NCBI RefSeq assembly: GCF_030704685.1
Contig: NZ_JAUZDX010000024.1
Location: 1 to 64,000, forward strand
DNA length: 64,000 bases
Origin: Acidovorax sp. A1169
GTDB lineage: Bacteria; Pseudomonadota; Gammaproteobacteria; Burkholderiales; Burkholderiaceae_C
Direction: 5' to 3'
The first letter of the stretch is position 1. Each line of letters begins with the position of its first letter. Positions 9,189-18,934 of the stretch are shown here, piece by piece. Under the pieces are notes generated by a model. The model did not search any database, was not told the origin of the DNA, and saw nothing but the letters and a program-made list of their open reading frames with translations. Made by a program: the position numbers and the translations under genes.

Positions 9189-9941
9189 ATGTCCGTTACC
9201 ATGCGCGAAATGCTGGAAGCCGGTGTCCACTTCGGTCACCAAACCCGCTTCTGGAACCCCAAGATGGCCCCCTACATCTTCGGCCATCGCAACAAGATCC
9301 ACATCATCAACCTGGAAAAGTCGCTGCCACTGTTCCAGGAAGCACAGAAGTTCGCCAAGCAACTGGCTGCCAACCGCGGCACGATCCTGATGGTCGGCAC
9401 GAAGCGCCAGGCCCGCGAAATCCTGTCCACCGAAGCCCTGCGCGCCGGTGTTCCTTTCGTTGACCAGCGCTGGCTGGGCGGCATGCTGACGAACTTCAAG
9501 ACCGTGAAGACCTCGATCAAGCGCCTCAAGGACATGAAGGCCCAGCTGGAAACCGGCCTGGACAGCCTGAGCAAGAAGGAACAGCTCACGTTCACCCGTG
9601 AGATCGAGAAGCTCGAAAAGGACATCGGCGGCATCCAGGACATGGCTGCACTGCCAGACGCCATCTTCATCATCGACGTGGGCTTCCACAAGATCGCCGT
9701 TGCCGAAGCCAAGAAGCTCGGTATCCCGCTGATCGGCGTGGTTGACACCAACCACTCGCCCGAAGGCATCGACTACGTGATCCCCGGCAACGACGACTCG
9801 GCCAAGGCCGTGATGCTGTACGCCCGCGGTATCGCCGACGCGATCATCGAAGGCCGTGCCAATGCCGTGAACGAAGTGGTGAAGGCCGCTACGTCCGAGA
9901 GCAGCGACGAATTCGTGGAAGTGCAAGAAGCCGCCGCCTGA
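9189..9941 (+). CDS. rpsB: 30S ribosomal protein S2
   Basis: The 250-aa protein matches ribosomal protein S2 throughout (MREMLEAGVHFGHQTRFWNP at the start). S2 binds late to the small subunit between head and body and interacts with S1. The ATG at 9189 is preceded by GGAG at 9178-9181. The longer open frame upstream is not conserved. It heads the rpsB-tsf block, with a strong terminator-like hairpin before tsf. The tail is acidic and alanine-rich. Confidence 0.98.
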   Translation: MSVTMREMLEAGVHFGHQTRFWNPKMAPYIFGHRNKIHIINLEKSLPLFQEAQKFAKQLAANRGTILMVGTKRQAREILSTEALRAGVPFVDQRWLGGMLTNFKTVKTSIKRLKDMKAQLETGLDSLSKKEQLTFTREIEKLEKDIGGIQDMAALPDAIFIIDVGFHKIAVAEAKKLGIPLIGVVDTNHSPEGIDYVIPGNDDSAKAVMLYARGIADAIIEGRANAVNEVVKAATSESSDEFVEVQEAAA

Positions 9942-9975
9942 TAGCCCGGCTGCGCGATCCGTCGCGAACAAAAGC

Positions 9976-10003
9976 GGGGCTCCTGGTTAGCCCCCTTTTT
10001 TTT
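9976..10003 (+). terminator. Intercistronic terminator/attenuator rpsB-tsf
   Basis: Stem GGGGCT/AGCCCC (9976-9981 with 9989-9994), a seven-base loop, one C and then eight T. It lies 34 bases after the rpsB stop and 45 bases before tsf. Such a site would give more S2 message than EF-Ts message unless tsf has its own promoter. Confidence 0.8.
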
Positions 10004-10047
10004 AGCCCGAATCTGAATCGATTGAACCGAACACCGAAGGAATAAAG

Positions 10048-10977
10048 ATGGCTGCAATTACCGCAAGCATGGTCGCCGAACTGCGTGGCAAGACCGATGC
10101 ACCGATGATGGAATGCAAGAAGGCGCTGACCGAAGCTGACGGCGACATGGCCAAGGCCGAAGAGCTGCTGCGCGTCAAGCTGGGCACCAAGGCTGGCAAG
10201 GCCGCTTCGCGCATCACCGCCGAAGGCGTGGTCGCCAGCTTCATCAATGGCACCAACGGCGCCTTGGTCGAAGTGAACAGCGAAACCGACTTCGTGAGCA
10301 AGAACGACAGCTTCATCGCACTGGCCAATGCTGCTGCCGAGCTGATCGCCAAGCACAACCCCGCCGACGTGGCGGCCCTGGGTGCTCTTGCCTACGAGCA
10401 AGACAGCTTCGGCCCCACGCTGGAAGACGTGCGCAAGGGCCTGATCGGCAAGATCGGCGAGAACATGTCGTTCCGCCGCTTCAAGCAGTTCAACGGCACC
10501 AGCAAGCTGGCCTCGTACCTGCACGGCACGCGCATCGGCGTGGTCGTCGAGTTCGAGGGCGACGAAGTGGCCGCCAAGGACGTGGCCATGCACATCGCCG
10601 CCATGAAGCCCGTGGCCCTGACCAGCGCCGACGTGCCTGCCGACCTGATCGAGAAAGAGCGCTCGGTGGCTGCTGCCAAGGCGGCTGAAGACAAGGCCAA
10701 GGCCGAAGCCGAAGGCAAGCCCGTGCAGTCCGACGAAATCGTCGCCAAGCGCATCGAAGGCGGCGTGCAGAAATTCCTCAAGGAAGTGTCTCTGTTCAAC
10801 CAGGTCTTCGTGAAGGCTGCAGACGGCAAGCAGACCGTCGAGCAGATGCTCAAGGCCACCAACACCACCGTCAAGGGCTTCACCCTGTACGTGGTGGGCG
10901 AAGGCATCGAGAAGAAGGTTGACGACTTCGCCGCCGAAGTGGCCGCCCAGGTGGCTGCCGCCAAGGCCGCTGCCTGA
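10048..10977 (+). CDS. tsf: Elongation factor Ts
   Basis: The 309-aa nucleotide exchange factor regenerates EF-Tu-GTP. The N-terminal UBA-like region ends with the EF-Tu contact motif KTDAPMMECKKAL, and the core carries NSETDFV, typical of EF-Ts. AAGGAA at 10037-10042 precedes the ATG. It follows rpsB after a hairpin and precedes pyrH by 56 bases, the order common in many bacteria. Confidence 0.98.
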   Translation: MAAITASMVAELRGKTDAPMMECKKALTEADGDMAKAEELLRVKLGTKAGKAASRITAEGVVASFINGTNGALVEVNSETDFVSKNDSFIALANAAAELIAKHNPADVAALGALAYEQDSFGPTLEDVRKGLIGKIGENMSFRRFKQFNGTSKLASYLHGTRIGVVVEFEGDEVAAKDVAMHIAAMKPVALTSADVPADLIEKERSVAAAKAAEDKAKAEAEGKPVQSDEIVAKRIEGGVQKFLKEVSLFNQVFVKAADGKQTVEQMLKATNTTVKGFTLYVVGEGIEKKVDDFAAEVAAQVAAAKAAA

Positions 10978-11033
10978 TCGCTCCCTGCAACAACCCCACC
11001 CAAGCCCTGCACCACCTACCGGAGAAGTTTCCC

Positions 11034-11756
11034 ATGTCCAACGCTGCACCAGCCCACAAGCGCATCCTGCTCAAGCTGTCTGGTGAGGCGCTGATGGGGG
11101 ATGACGCCTTCGGCATCAACCGCGCCACCATCGTGCGCATGGTGGAGGAGATCGCCGAAGTCACCCGCCTGGGTGTGCAGGTGGCGGTGGTGATCGGTGG
11201 GGGCAACATTTTCCGTGGCGTCGCGGGCGGCTCGGTCGGCATGGACCGGGCCACCGCCGACTACATGGGCATGCTGGCCACCGTGATGAATGCGCTGGCC
11301 CTGGCCGATGCCATGGACAAGCAGGGCCTGATCGCCCGCGTGATGTCCGCCATTGCCATCGAGCAGGTGGTCGAGCCCTACGTGCGGCCCAAGGCGCTGC
11401 AGTACCTTGAAGAGGGCAAGGTGGTAGTCTTCGCGGCCGGCACGGGCAACCCCTTCTTCACCACCGACACGGCTGCGGCCCTGCGCGGTGCCGAGATCGG
11501 CGCCGAGCTGGTGCTCAAGGCCACCAAGGTGGACGGCGTTTATACTGCCGACCCCCAGAAGGATCCCACGGCCACGCGCTACACGAAGCTCAGCTTCGAC
11601 GAGGCCATGTCCCGCAACCTGGGCATCATGGATGCGACCGCCTTTGCCCTGTGCCGCGACCAGAAGCTGCCGGTGCGGGTGTTCTCGATCATCAAGCACG
11701 GCGCGCTCAAGCGCGTGGTGATGGGCGAGGACGAGGGTACGCTGGTTTACGCCTGA
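11034..11756 (+). CDS. pyrH: Uridylate kinase
   Basis: The 240-aa amino-acid-kinase-fold enzyme phosphorylates UMP to UDP, feeding RNA and UDP-sugar synthesis. The N-terminal phosphate-binding segment RILLKLSGEAL, the glycine-rich GGGNIFRG and the nucleotide-site stretch KVDGVYTADP are all present. Length matches bacterial PyrH, which is usually a hexamer activated by GTP and inhibited by UTP. It lies between tsf and frr. Confidence 0.98.
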   Translation: MSNAAPAHKRILLKLSGEALMGDDAFGINRATIVRMVEEIAEVTRLGVQVAVVIGGGNIFRGVAGGSVGMDRATADYMGMLATVMNALALADAMDKQGLIARVMSAIAIEQVVEPYVRPKALQYLEEGKVVVFAAGTGNPFFTTDTAAALRGAEIGAELVLKATKVDGVYTADPQKDPTATRYTKLSFDEAMSRNLGIMDATAFALCRDQKLPVRVFSIIKHGALKRVVMGEDEGTLVYA

Positions 11757-11816
11757 TGACGATGCACGGGTGGGCTGCGCGCCTGCCCGTCTCTGGTCTG
11801 CCCCGAGGAGAAAAAC

Positions 11817-12377
11817 ATGACGATTGCCGACATCAAGAAAAACGCTGAAACCAAGATGGACCAGTCCATCTCGGCCTTCAAGAACAACCTGCAGAAGATC
11901 CGCACGGGTCGCGCCAACCCCTCGCTGCTTGACTCCGTGCAGGTCGAGTACTACGGCTCCTTCGTGCCCCTCTCCCAGGTGGCCAACGTGGCGCTGATCG
12001 ACTCGCGCACCATCAGCGTGCAGCCCTGGGAAAAGGGCATGGGCGCCAAGATCGAAAAGGCCATCCGCGAAAGCGACCTGGGCCTGAACCCCGCTTCCAT
12101 GGGCGACCTGATCCGCGTGCCCATGCCGCCGATGAGCGAAGAGCGCCGCAAGGAAATGACCAAGCTGGCCCGCACCGAAGGCGAGAGCGCCAAGATCGCC
12201 GTGCGCAACCTGCGCCGTGACGCCAACGAGGCGGTCAAGAAGCTGGTCAAGGACAAGCTGGCTTCCGAAGACGACCAAAAGCGCGCCGAAGCCGACGTGC
12301 AAAAGTTCACCGACCGCCACATCCTGGAGATCGATGCGCTGGTGGCGGCCAAGGAACAGGAAATCATGGCGGTTTGA
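11817..12377 (+). CDS. frr: Ribosome recycling factor
   Basis: The 186-aa protein separates ribosomal subunits after termination together with EF-G. The family signature around RTGRANPSLLD and the triple-helix domain with the C-terminal EIDALVAAKEQEIM are intact. The ATG is preceded by a GAGGAG-type site (11803-11810). Spacing to pyrH is 60 bases and to uppS only 21 bases. Confidence 0.98.
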   Translation: MTIADIKKNAETKMDQSISAFKNNLQKIRTGRANPSLLDSVQVEYYGSFVPLSQVANVALIDSRTISVQPWEKGMGAKIEKAIRESDLGLNPASMGDLIRVPMPPMSEERRKEMTKLARTEGESAKIAVRNLRRDANEAVKKLVKDKLASEDDQKRAEADVQKFTDRHILEIDALVAAKEQEIMAV

Positions 12378-12398
12378 GCCAGAGGCTCGAACATTCGC

Positions 12399-13133
12399 AT
12401 GCCAGTATCTCCGGTGGTGCCACACCACATCGCCATCGTCATGGATGGCAACGGCCGCTGGGCCACGCGCCGCTTCCTGCCGCGTCTGGCTGGCCACAAG
12501 CAAGGGGTTGATTCATTGCGCCGCTGCGCACGCGCCTGCGTGCAGCGCGGCGTGGGTGTGCTCACCGTCTTCGCCTTCTCGTCCGAAAACTGGAACCGGC
12601 CGGCCGATGAGGTCTCCGGCCTCATGGAGCTGCTGGCCATGGCGCTGGCGCGCGAGGTGCCCCAGCTCATGAAGGACGGCGTGCGCCTGTACTTCGTGGG
12701 CGAGCGCACGGGCCTGTCGCCCAAGGTGCAGGATGGCCTGGCCCAGGCCGAGGCTGCCACGGCCCACAACACGCGCCTGGTGCTCAACGTCTGCTTCAAC
12801 TATGGCGGGCGCTGGGACATTGCCCAGGCAGCGGCGGCCCTGGCTGCCAAGGGCGAGCCGATCACCGAAGCCAGCCTGAATGCGGCCATGGGCATGTCTC
12901 ACGTGCCCGACCCGGACCTTGTCGTGCGCACCGGTGGCGAGATGCGCATCAGCAACTTCCTGCTGTGGCAGATCGCGTATTCGGAGCTGGTCTTCAGTGA
13001 CCGGTTGTGGCCGGATTTCGACGAATCCGCACTCGACGAAGCCATTGCGGCTTACAGTGCGCGGGAGCGCCGCTTCGGCAAAACCTCAGAACAGATCACC
13101 CTGTCCGCGCATCCCGATCCGATGCCGGGCTGA
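12399..13133 (+). CDS. uppS: Undecaprenyl diphosphate synthase
   Basis: The 244-aa cis-prenyltransferase adds eight isoprene units to farnesyl diphosphate, giving the C55 carrier for peptidoglycan and O-antigen. The catalytic motif VMDGNGRWATRR and the C-terminal RTGGEMRISNFLLWQ-type substrate signature are present. Normal length. It is followed after nine bases by cdsA, so translation is probably coupled. Confidence 0.97.
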   Translation: MPVSPVVPHHIAIVMDGNGRWATRRFLPRLAGHKQGVDSLRRCARACVQRGVGVLTVFAFSSENWNRPADEVSGLMELLAMALAREVPQLMKDGVRLYFVGERTGLSPKVQDGLAQAEAATAHNTRLVLNVCFNYGGRWDIAQAAAALAAKGEPITEASLNAAMGMSHVPDPDLVVRTGGEMRISNFLLWQIAYSELVFSDRLWPDFDESALDEAIAAYSARERRFGKTSEQITLSAHPDPMPG

Positions 13134-13142
13134 AAAGGCCCC

Positions 13143-14000
13143 ATGCTCCAACAGCGCGTCATCACTGCCCTTGTCCTTCTGGCCATCCTGTTGCCAGCGC
13201 TGTTCTACGGCTCGCCCCTGCCTTTTACCGTAGTGGTGCTGGTGCTCATGGCCGCTGGCGCGTGGGAGTGGGGCCGGCTGTGCGGCTTTGGCCAGGCGGG
13301 CTCGCTTGCCGTGGGGGCTGCCTGCGTGGCGCTGTGCATGGGCTCGTGGGCGCTGGGCTGGCTCACCCAGCCGCTGACGGTGCTGTGGATCGTGGGCGGG
13401 GCCCTGTGGGTGCTGGGCACCGCCTGGCTGCTGCGCGCTGGCGTGCCCGGCTGGCCACGCATCCCGGCGGCCGTGCGCCTGATTGCCGGCGTTCTGGCCC
13501 TGTGGCTGGCCTGGCTGGCGGTGGTGCAGGCGCGCCACGTGGGCATCAACTTCCTGCTGTCGGTGCTGGTCCTCGTCTGGGTGGCCGACATCTTTGCCTA
13601 TTTTGCGGGCCGCGCCTTCGGCCTGCGCTTCACGAAGAACAAGCTGGCCCCCGCCATCAGCCCCGGCAAGAGCTGGGAAGGCGTGTGGGGCGGCCTGGCG
13701 GGCGTGCTGGTTCTTTCGTTCGCCTGGGTGGCGGCCGATGCCCACTGGCAGGCCGAAGTGCTCAGTTTCTACAGCCGCATGGCCCGCCAGGGCTGGTGGC
13801 TGCTGGTGGTGGCGGCCCTGTTCATGACGGCGATGAGCGTTTCCGGCGACCTGGTGGAATCGCTCATCAAGCGCAGCGCCGGCGTCAAGGACAGCAGTGG
13901 CCTGCTGCCCGGCCACGGCGGCGTGCTCGACCGCGTGGATGCGCTGCTGCCCACCCTTCCCTTGGCCATGATGCTCACGAGCCTGACGACCCCTATATGA
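13143..14000 (+). CDS. cdsA: Phosphatidate cytidylyltransferase
   Basis: This 285-aa inner-membrane enzyme makes CDP-diacylglycerol from phosphatidate and CTP, the entry to all phospholipids. Several hydrophobic spans fill the first 180 residues. The family signature near the C terminus is intact (KDSSGLLPGHGGVLDRVD). Its stop overlaps the dxr start (ATGA at 13997-14000), indicating coupled translation. Confidence 0.97.
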   Translation: MLQQRVITALVLLAILLPALFYGSPLPFTVVVLVLMAAGAWEWGRLCGFGQAGSLAVGAACVALCMGSWALGWLTQPLTVLWIVGGALWVLGTAWLLRAGVPGWPRIPAAVRLIAGVLALWLAWLAVVQARHVGINFLLSVLVLVWVADIFAYFAGRAFGLRFTKNKLAPAISPGKSWEGVWGGLAGVLVLSFAWVAADAHWQAEVLSFYSRMARQGWWLLVVAALFMTAMSVSGDLVESLIKRSAGVKDSSGLLPGHGGVLDRVDALLPTLPLAMMLTSLTTPI

Positions 14001-15175
14001 AACAACGGCTTACCGTTCTCGGCTCCACCGGCTCCATCGGGACCAGCACCCTGGACGTGGCGGCGCGCCACTCTGAACGCTTCGAGATCTTTGCACTGAG
14101 CGCGGCCACGCAGGTTGACCTGATGCTGGCGCAGTGCGCGCAGTTCACTCCCCGCTTTGCGGTGATGGCCAGCGCACCCCATGCCCGTGAGCTGGAGGAC
14201 AAGCTGCGCCAGAATGGCCTGGCCACCCGTGTGCTGTACGAGGCCGATGCGCTCGAAGCCATTGCCTCGCACCCCGACGTGGATGCGGTCATGGCCGCCA
14301 TCGTGGGTGCGGCCGGACTGGCGCCCTGCCTGGCCGCTGCACGCGCGGGCAAGCGTCTGCTGCTGGCCAACAAGGAGGCCCTGGTGGTGGGCGGCGGCCT
14401 GTTCATGCAGACCGTGAAGGAGGGCGGCGCCACCCTGCTGCCCATCGACAGCGAGCACTCTGCCATCTTCCAGTGCCTGCCCGAAGATCCTGCCACCTGG
14501 CCGGACCGGGTGGACAGCATTTTGCTGACCGCGTCCGGCGGGCCTTTCCGCCAGCGCGACCCGGCCACGCTCTCGCAGATCACGCCCGACCAGGCCTGCG
14601 CCCACCCCAATTTCTCCATGGGGCGCAAGATCTCGGTCGATTCGGCCACCATGATGAACAAGGCCCTCGAAGTGATCGAGGCGCGCTGGCTGTTCGATTT
14701 GGCGCCCGACCAGATCAAGGTGGTGATCCACCCGCAGCAGATCATCCACTCGATGGTGCAGTTCAAGGATTCGTCCATCCTGGCCCAGTTGGGCACGCCC
14801 GACATGCGCGTGCCTATCGCCGTGGGCCTGGCCTGGCCCGAGCGCATTGCCAGCGGCGCCAGCCGGCTCGATTTTTCGGCGCTGAGCGCGCTGGCCTTCG
14901 AGGATGCGGACGCCATCCGCTTCCCCGGCCTGCATCTGTCCTGGCAGGCGCTCAAGGCCGCCGAGGGCACGACAGCCGTGCTCAATGCCGCCAACGAGGT
15001 GGCCGTAGGCCGGTTTCTGTCGGGTAGATTGCGTTTCGACCATATCCATGCCGTCAATCTTGCAACTTTGGACGCGGTTTCCCCCTCCAAGCCGGATTCG
15101 CTGGCAGCGCTGCTCGATCTGGACGCCCAGTCGCGCAGGGCGGCAGAGCAGGCCGCCGGCCTGCTGGCCGCCTGA
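13997..15175 (+). CDS. dxr: 1-deoxy-D-xylulose 5-phosphate reductoisomerase
   Basis: The 392-aa enzyme converts DXP to MEP with NADPH, the committed step of the non-mevalonate isoprenoid pathway that feeds the neighbouring uppS product. The NADPH motif GSTGSIGTSTLDV lies at residues 8-20. The metal-binding DSEHSAIFQCL and the loop HPQQIIHSMVQ are present. The start overlaps the cdsA stop. A longer open frame reaches far upstream but is a shadow of uppS and cdsA. Confidence 0.98.
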   Translation: MKQRLTVLGSTGSIGTSTLDVAARHSERFEIFALSAATQVDLMLAQCAQFTPRFAVMASAPHARELEDKLRQNGLATRVLYEADALEAIASHPDVDAVMAAIVGAAGLAPCLAAARAGKRLLLANKEALVVGGGLFMQTVKEGGATLLPIDSEHSAIFQCLPEDPATWPDRVDSILLTASGGPFRQRDPATLSQITPDQACAHPNFSMGRKISVDSATMMNKALEVIEARWLFDLAPDQIKVVIHPQQIIHSMVQFKDSSILAQLGTPDMRVPIAVGLAWPERIASGASRLDFSALSALAFEDADAIRFPGLHLSWQALKAAEGTTAVLNAANEVAVGRFLSGRLRFDHIHAVNLATLDAVSPSKPDSLAALLDLDAQSRRAAEQAAGLLAA

Positions 15176-15229
15176 CCGATCCCATTCGATGGCCGCCGCT
15201 GCTGTCCCTGTTGACCCACGGAGCCTTCC

Positions 15230-16591
15230 ATGTTGCTGACCCTTGTTGCCTTTGTCGTTGCCCTGGGACTGCTGATTGCCGTCCACGAGTACGGCCACTA
15301 CCGCGTGGCCGTGGCCTGCGGCGTCAAGGTGCTGCGTTTTTCGGTGGGCTTTGGCAAGCCGCTGTTCACCTGGCGGCCCAAAGGCTCGCCGACCGAGTTC
15401 GTGCTCGGCGCCTTCCCCTTGGGTGGCTATGTGCGCATGCTGGACGAGCGTGAGGCGCCCGTGCCGCCCGAAGAGCGGCATCTGGCATTCAACACCCAGC
15501 CCCTGCGCGCGCGCGCGGCCATTGTGGCGGCCGGGCCGATTGCCAACCTGCTGCTGGCGGTGCTGCTGTACTCCATCGTCAACTGGAACGGCGTGGAGGA
15601 ACCCAAGGCCGTGCTGGCCAGCCCCGTGGCCGGCTCGGTGGCACAGGCGGCCGGCCTGCGTGGCGGCGAACTGGTGCAGCGCGCCGCCCTGGGCTCGGAC
15701 GAGCTGGAGCCCGTGCGCTCGTTCGAAGACCTGCGCTGGCTGCTGACCCGTGGCGCGCTGGAGGGCGAATCCGTGCGCCTGGACGTGCAGCCACAGAACG
15801 GCGCGCACCGCGAGCTGGTGCTGGACATGTCGAAAATCGACTCGCGTGAGGCCGATGCCCAGCTGTTTCGCAAGATTGGCATCCTCGGCCCCTGGACCCG
15901 CCCGGTGCTGGGCGAGGTGATGGCCAAGGGCGCGGCAGAACGCGCTGGCCTGCAGCAAGGCGACGTGGTGCTCAAGATCGGCGCTGCCGAGGTGGTCGAC
16001 GGCCAGCAACTGCGCGAGCTGATCCGCCAGTCCATGCGCGGCACGGAGCCGCTGTCGCAGCCCTGGCTGATCAACCGTTCTGGCAATTCGCTCACGCTGG
16101 AGGTGCTGCCCGATGCCCAGCCCGAGCTCGGCGCCACGGTGGGCCGCATCGGCGCCTACGTGGGCGCGGCGCCCGAATTTGTAACCGTTGAATACGGCGT
16201 GATCGAGGGTTTCTGGACCGGTGTGGTCAAGACCTGGGACGTTTCGCTGCTCACCCTGAAGATGATGGGCCGCATGGTGATCGGCGAGGCGTCCCTCAAG
16301 AACCTCAGCGGGCCCTTGACCATTGCGGACTATGCCGGCCGTTCGGCCAGCCTGGGCCTCACGCAGTACCTGGTGTTCCTGGCGCTGATCAGCGTGAGCC
16401 TGGGTGTGCTGAACCTGCTGCCGCTGCCTGTTTTGGACGGTGGGCACCTGATGTATTATCTTTGGGAGGGCGTAACGGGCAAGCAAGTGTCGGACGCATG
16501 GCTGGAGCGCTTGCAGCACGGTGGTGTCGCAGTGCTGCTCCTCATGATGTCCATTGCCCTGTTCAACGATATCACCCGGCTTTTTGGCTAA
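15230..16591 (+). CDS. rseP: Site-2 protease RseP
   Basis: The 453-aa intramembrane zinc metalloprotease cleaves anti-sigma factor RseA in the envelope-stress cascade. The zinc motif HEYGH lies at residues 19-23 in the first membrane span. Two PDZ regions follow (about 120-300), and the second zinc-ligand region LPLPVLDGGHL lies near residue 400. It is directly upstream of bamA, as in many proteobacteria. Confidence 0.97.
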   Translation: MLLTLVAFVVALGLLIAVHEYGHYRVAVACGVKVLRFSVGFGKPLFTWRPKGSPTEFVLGAFPLGGYVRMLDEREAPVPPEERHLAFNTQPLRARAAIVAAGPIANLLLAVLLYSIVNWNGVEEPKAVLASPVAGSVAQAAGLRGGELVQRAALGSDELEPVRSFEDLRWLLTRGALEGESVRLDVQPQNGAHRELVLDMSKIDSREADAQLFRKIGILGPWTRPVLGEVMAKGAAERAGLQQGDVVLKIGAAEVVDGQQLRELIRQSMRGTEPLSQPWLINRSGNSLTLEVLPDAQPELGATVGRIGAYVGAAPEFVTVEYGVIEGFWTGVVKTWDVSLLTLKMMGRMVIGEASLKNLSGPLTIADYAGRSASLGLTQYLVFLALISVSLGVLNLLPLPVLDGGHLMYYLWEGVTGKQVSDAWLERLQHGGVAVLLLMMSIALFNDITRLFG

Positions 16592-16636
16592 CCATTTTTC
16601 CGCCCTTGCCTTGCAAGAGCGGCTCCAGCTTCATTC

Positions 16637-18934
16637 ATGAAAAATCCAATCAATCGCCTGGGCGTGCGTACCGCATCGGCCATTGCAGCCATGGTCTTTG
16701 TCGCCAACGCGGCGTGGGCACTGGAGCCCTTCAAGGTGCAGGACATCCGCGTGGAGGGCCTGCAGCGCGTGGAACCCGGCACCATCTTCGCATCCATGCC
16801 CCTGCGTGTGGGCGATGACTACAACGACGAGAAGGGCGCTGCGGCCATCCGCGCGCTGTTCGGCCTGGGCCTGTTCAAGGACGTGCGCCTGGAAGCCTCG
16901 GGCAACGTGCTGGTGGTGGTGGTCGAAGAGCGTCCCACCATTGCCGACGTGGATTTCGCGGGCACCCGCGAGTTCGACAAGGATGCGCTCAAGAAGAGCA
17001 TGCGCGAAGTGGGTCTGACCGAAGGCCGCCCCTACGACAAGGCGCTGACCGACCGCGCCGAGCAGGAGCTCAAGCGCCAGTACATCAACAAGAGCCTGTA
17101 CGGCGCCGAAGTGGTGACCACGGTGACGCCCATCGAGCGCAACCGCGTGAACCTCACGTTCTCGGTGGTCGAGGGCGAGCCCGCGCGCATCAACGAGGTG
17201 CGCCTGGTGGGCAACAAGGCCTTCAGCGAATCCACGCTCAAGGGCCTGTTCGACCAGGACACGGGCGGCTGGCTCAGCTGGTACACCAAGTCCGACCGCT
17301 ACTCGCGCGCCAAGCTCAACGCCGACCTGGAAACCCTGCGCACCTACTACCTGCAGCGCGGCTACCTGGAGTTCCGTGTGGAGTCGACCCAGGTCGCGAT
17401 CTCGCCGGACAAGCAGGGCATCTCGATCACCGTGAACGTGTTCGAGGGCGAGCGCTACGTGGTCTCGGGCGTCAAGCTCGAAGGCAACTACCTGGAGCGC
17501 GAGGACGAATTCAAGTCGCTGATCACCATCCGTGCGGGCGAGCCCTACAACGCTGACCAGGTGACCGAGACGACCAAGGCCTTCTCCGAATACTTCGGCC
17601 GCTTCGGCTTTGCCTTTGCGCGCGTGGAGGCCGTGCCCGAGATCGACCGCGAGAACAACCGTGTGGCCCTGGTGCTGCAGGTCGAGCCCTCGCGCCGCGC
17701 CTATGTGCGCCGCATCAACGTGAGCGGCAACAACCGCACCCGTGACGAAGTGATCCGCCGCGAGTTTCGCCAGTACGAAGCCTCCTGGTACGACGGCGAA
17801 CGCATCCGCCTGTCGCGCGACCGCGTGGACCGCCTGGGCTTCTTCACCGAAGTCAACGTCGAGACGCAGGAAGTGCCCGGCTCGCCCGACCAGGTGGACC
17901 TGGTGATCAATGTGGCCGAAAAGCCCACGGGCTCGCTGCAGATGGGCGTGGGCTTCTCCAGCGCCGAGAAGGTGGCCCTGTCCTTCGGCATCAAGCAGGA
18001 GAACTTCTTCGGCTCGGGCAACTACCTGGGTGTGGACGTCAATACCAGCAAGTACCGCCGCACCCTGGTGTTCAGCACCACCAACCCGTACTTTACCGAT
18101 GAAGGCATCTCGCGCACCGTAGACCTGTACTACCGCACCGACAAGCCGTACGAGGACCAGGGCGGCAACTACCAGCTGGTGACCACCGGCGGCTCGATGC
18201 GCTTTGGCGTGCCCTTCAGCGAAACGGACACGGTGTTCTTCGGTGGCGGCCTGGAGCAGACCACCATCAAGCCCGGCACCAACATCCCGGCCACCTACCT
18301 GGCCTATGCCGACAACTTCGGCTACAAGAGCACCTCGATCCCGCTGACCATCGGCTGGTCGCGCGATGACCGCGACAGCGCGCTGGCGCCCAACTCGGGC
18401 CGCTACCAGCGAGTGAACTCCGAGTGGTCGGTGGCGGGCGATGCCCGCTACGTGCGCGCCAACTACCAGTACCAGCAGTATGTGCCGCTCAACAAGCGCT
18501 TCACGCTGGCCTTCAATGGCGAACTGGGCATCGGCAAGGGCATGAACGGCCGGCCGTTCCCGGTGTTCAAGAACTTCTACTCGGGCGGCCTCGGTTCGGT
18601 GCGTGGTTTCGACCAGGGCACCCTGGGCCCGCGCGACGTGACGGGCTCCTCCCTGGGCGGCCCGAAGAAGGTCACCCTCAATGCCGAGCTGATCGCACCC
18701 TTCCCGGGTGCGGGCAACGACCGTACGCTGCGCGTCTTCACCTTCATGGATGTAGGCAATGTGTATGGCGAGCATGAAAAAGTAACCGCCAGCGACATGC
18801 GAGCCTCCGTGGGGCTGGGCCTGAGCTGGATTTCCCCGCTGGGCCCCCTGCGCCTGGCCTTTGCACAACCGGTACGCAAGTTTGCTGGCGATAGAATCCA
18901 GAAACTGCAATTCCAGATTGGAACGTCTTTCTAA
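16637..18934 (+). CDS. bamA: Outer-membrane protein assembly factor BamA
   Basis: The 765-aa protein is the core of the BAM complex that inserts beta-barrel proteins. It has a cleavable signal peptide (residues 1-28, ending ANAAWA) and five POTRA domains up to about residue 420. The C-terminal barrel carries the conserved SVRGFDQG of loop 6 and a terminal aromatic (IGTSF) as insertion signal. Stop and skp start overlap by one base, so chaperone and machine are coupled. Confidence 0.98.
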   Translation: MKNPINRLGVRTASAIAAMVFVANAAWALEPFKVQDIRVEGLQRVEPGTIFASMPLRVGDDYNDEKGAAAIRALFGLGLFKDVRLEASGNVLVVVVEERPTIADVDFAGTREFDKDALKKSMREVGLTEGRPYDKALTDRAEQELKRQYINKSLYGAEVVTTVTPIERNRVNLTFSVVEGEPARINEVRLVGNKAFSESTLKGLFDQDTGGWLSWYTKSDRYSRAKLNADLETLRTYYLQRGYLEFRVESTQVAISPDKQGISITVNVFEGERYVVSGVKLEGNYLEREDEFKSLITIRAGEPYNADQVTETTKAFSEYFGRFGFAFARVEAVPEIDRENNRVALVLQVEPSRRAYVRRINVSGNNRTRDEVIRREFRQYEASWYDGERIRLSRDRVDRLGFFTEVNVETQEVPGSPDQVDLVINVAEKPTGSLQMGVGFSSAEKVALSFGIKQENFFGSGNYLGVDVNTSKYRRTLVFSTTNPYFTDEGISRTVDLYYRTDKPYEDQGGNYQLVTTGGSMRFGVPFSETDTVFFGGGLEQTTIKPGTNIPATYLAYADNFGYKSTSIPLTIGWSRDDRDSALAPNSGRYQRVNSEWSVAGDARYVRANYQYQQYVPLNKRFTLAFNGELGIGKGMNGRPFPVFKNFYSGGLGSVRGFDQGTLGPRDVTGSSLGGPKKVTLNAELIAPFPGAGNDRTLRVFTFMDVGNVYGEHEKVTASDMRASVGLGLSWISPLGPLRLAFAQPVRKFAGDRIQKLQFQIGTSF

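Noticed and set aside
13769..16519. 916-codon minus-strand frame across cdsA, dxr and rseP
   Set aside because: It crosses three certain genes on the opposite strand and shows only the biased composition of an antisense frame.
16631..18910. 759-codon minus-strand frame across bamA
   Set aside because: Exact mirror of bamA with no independent start signal or domain.
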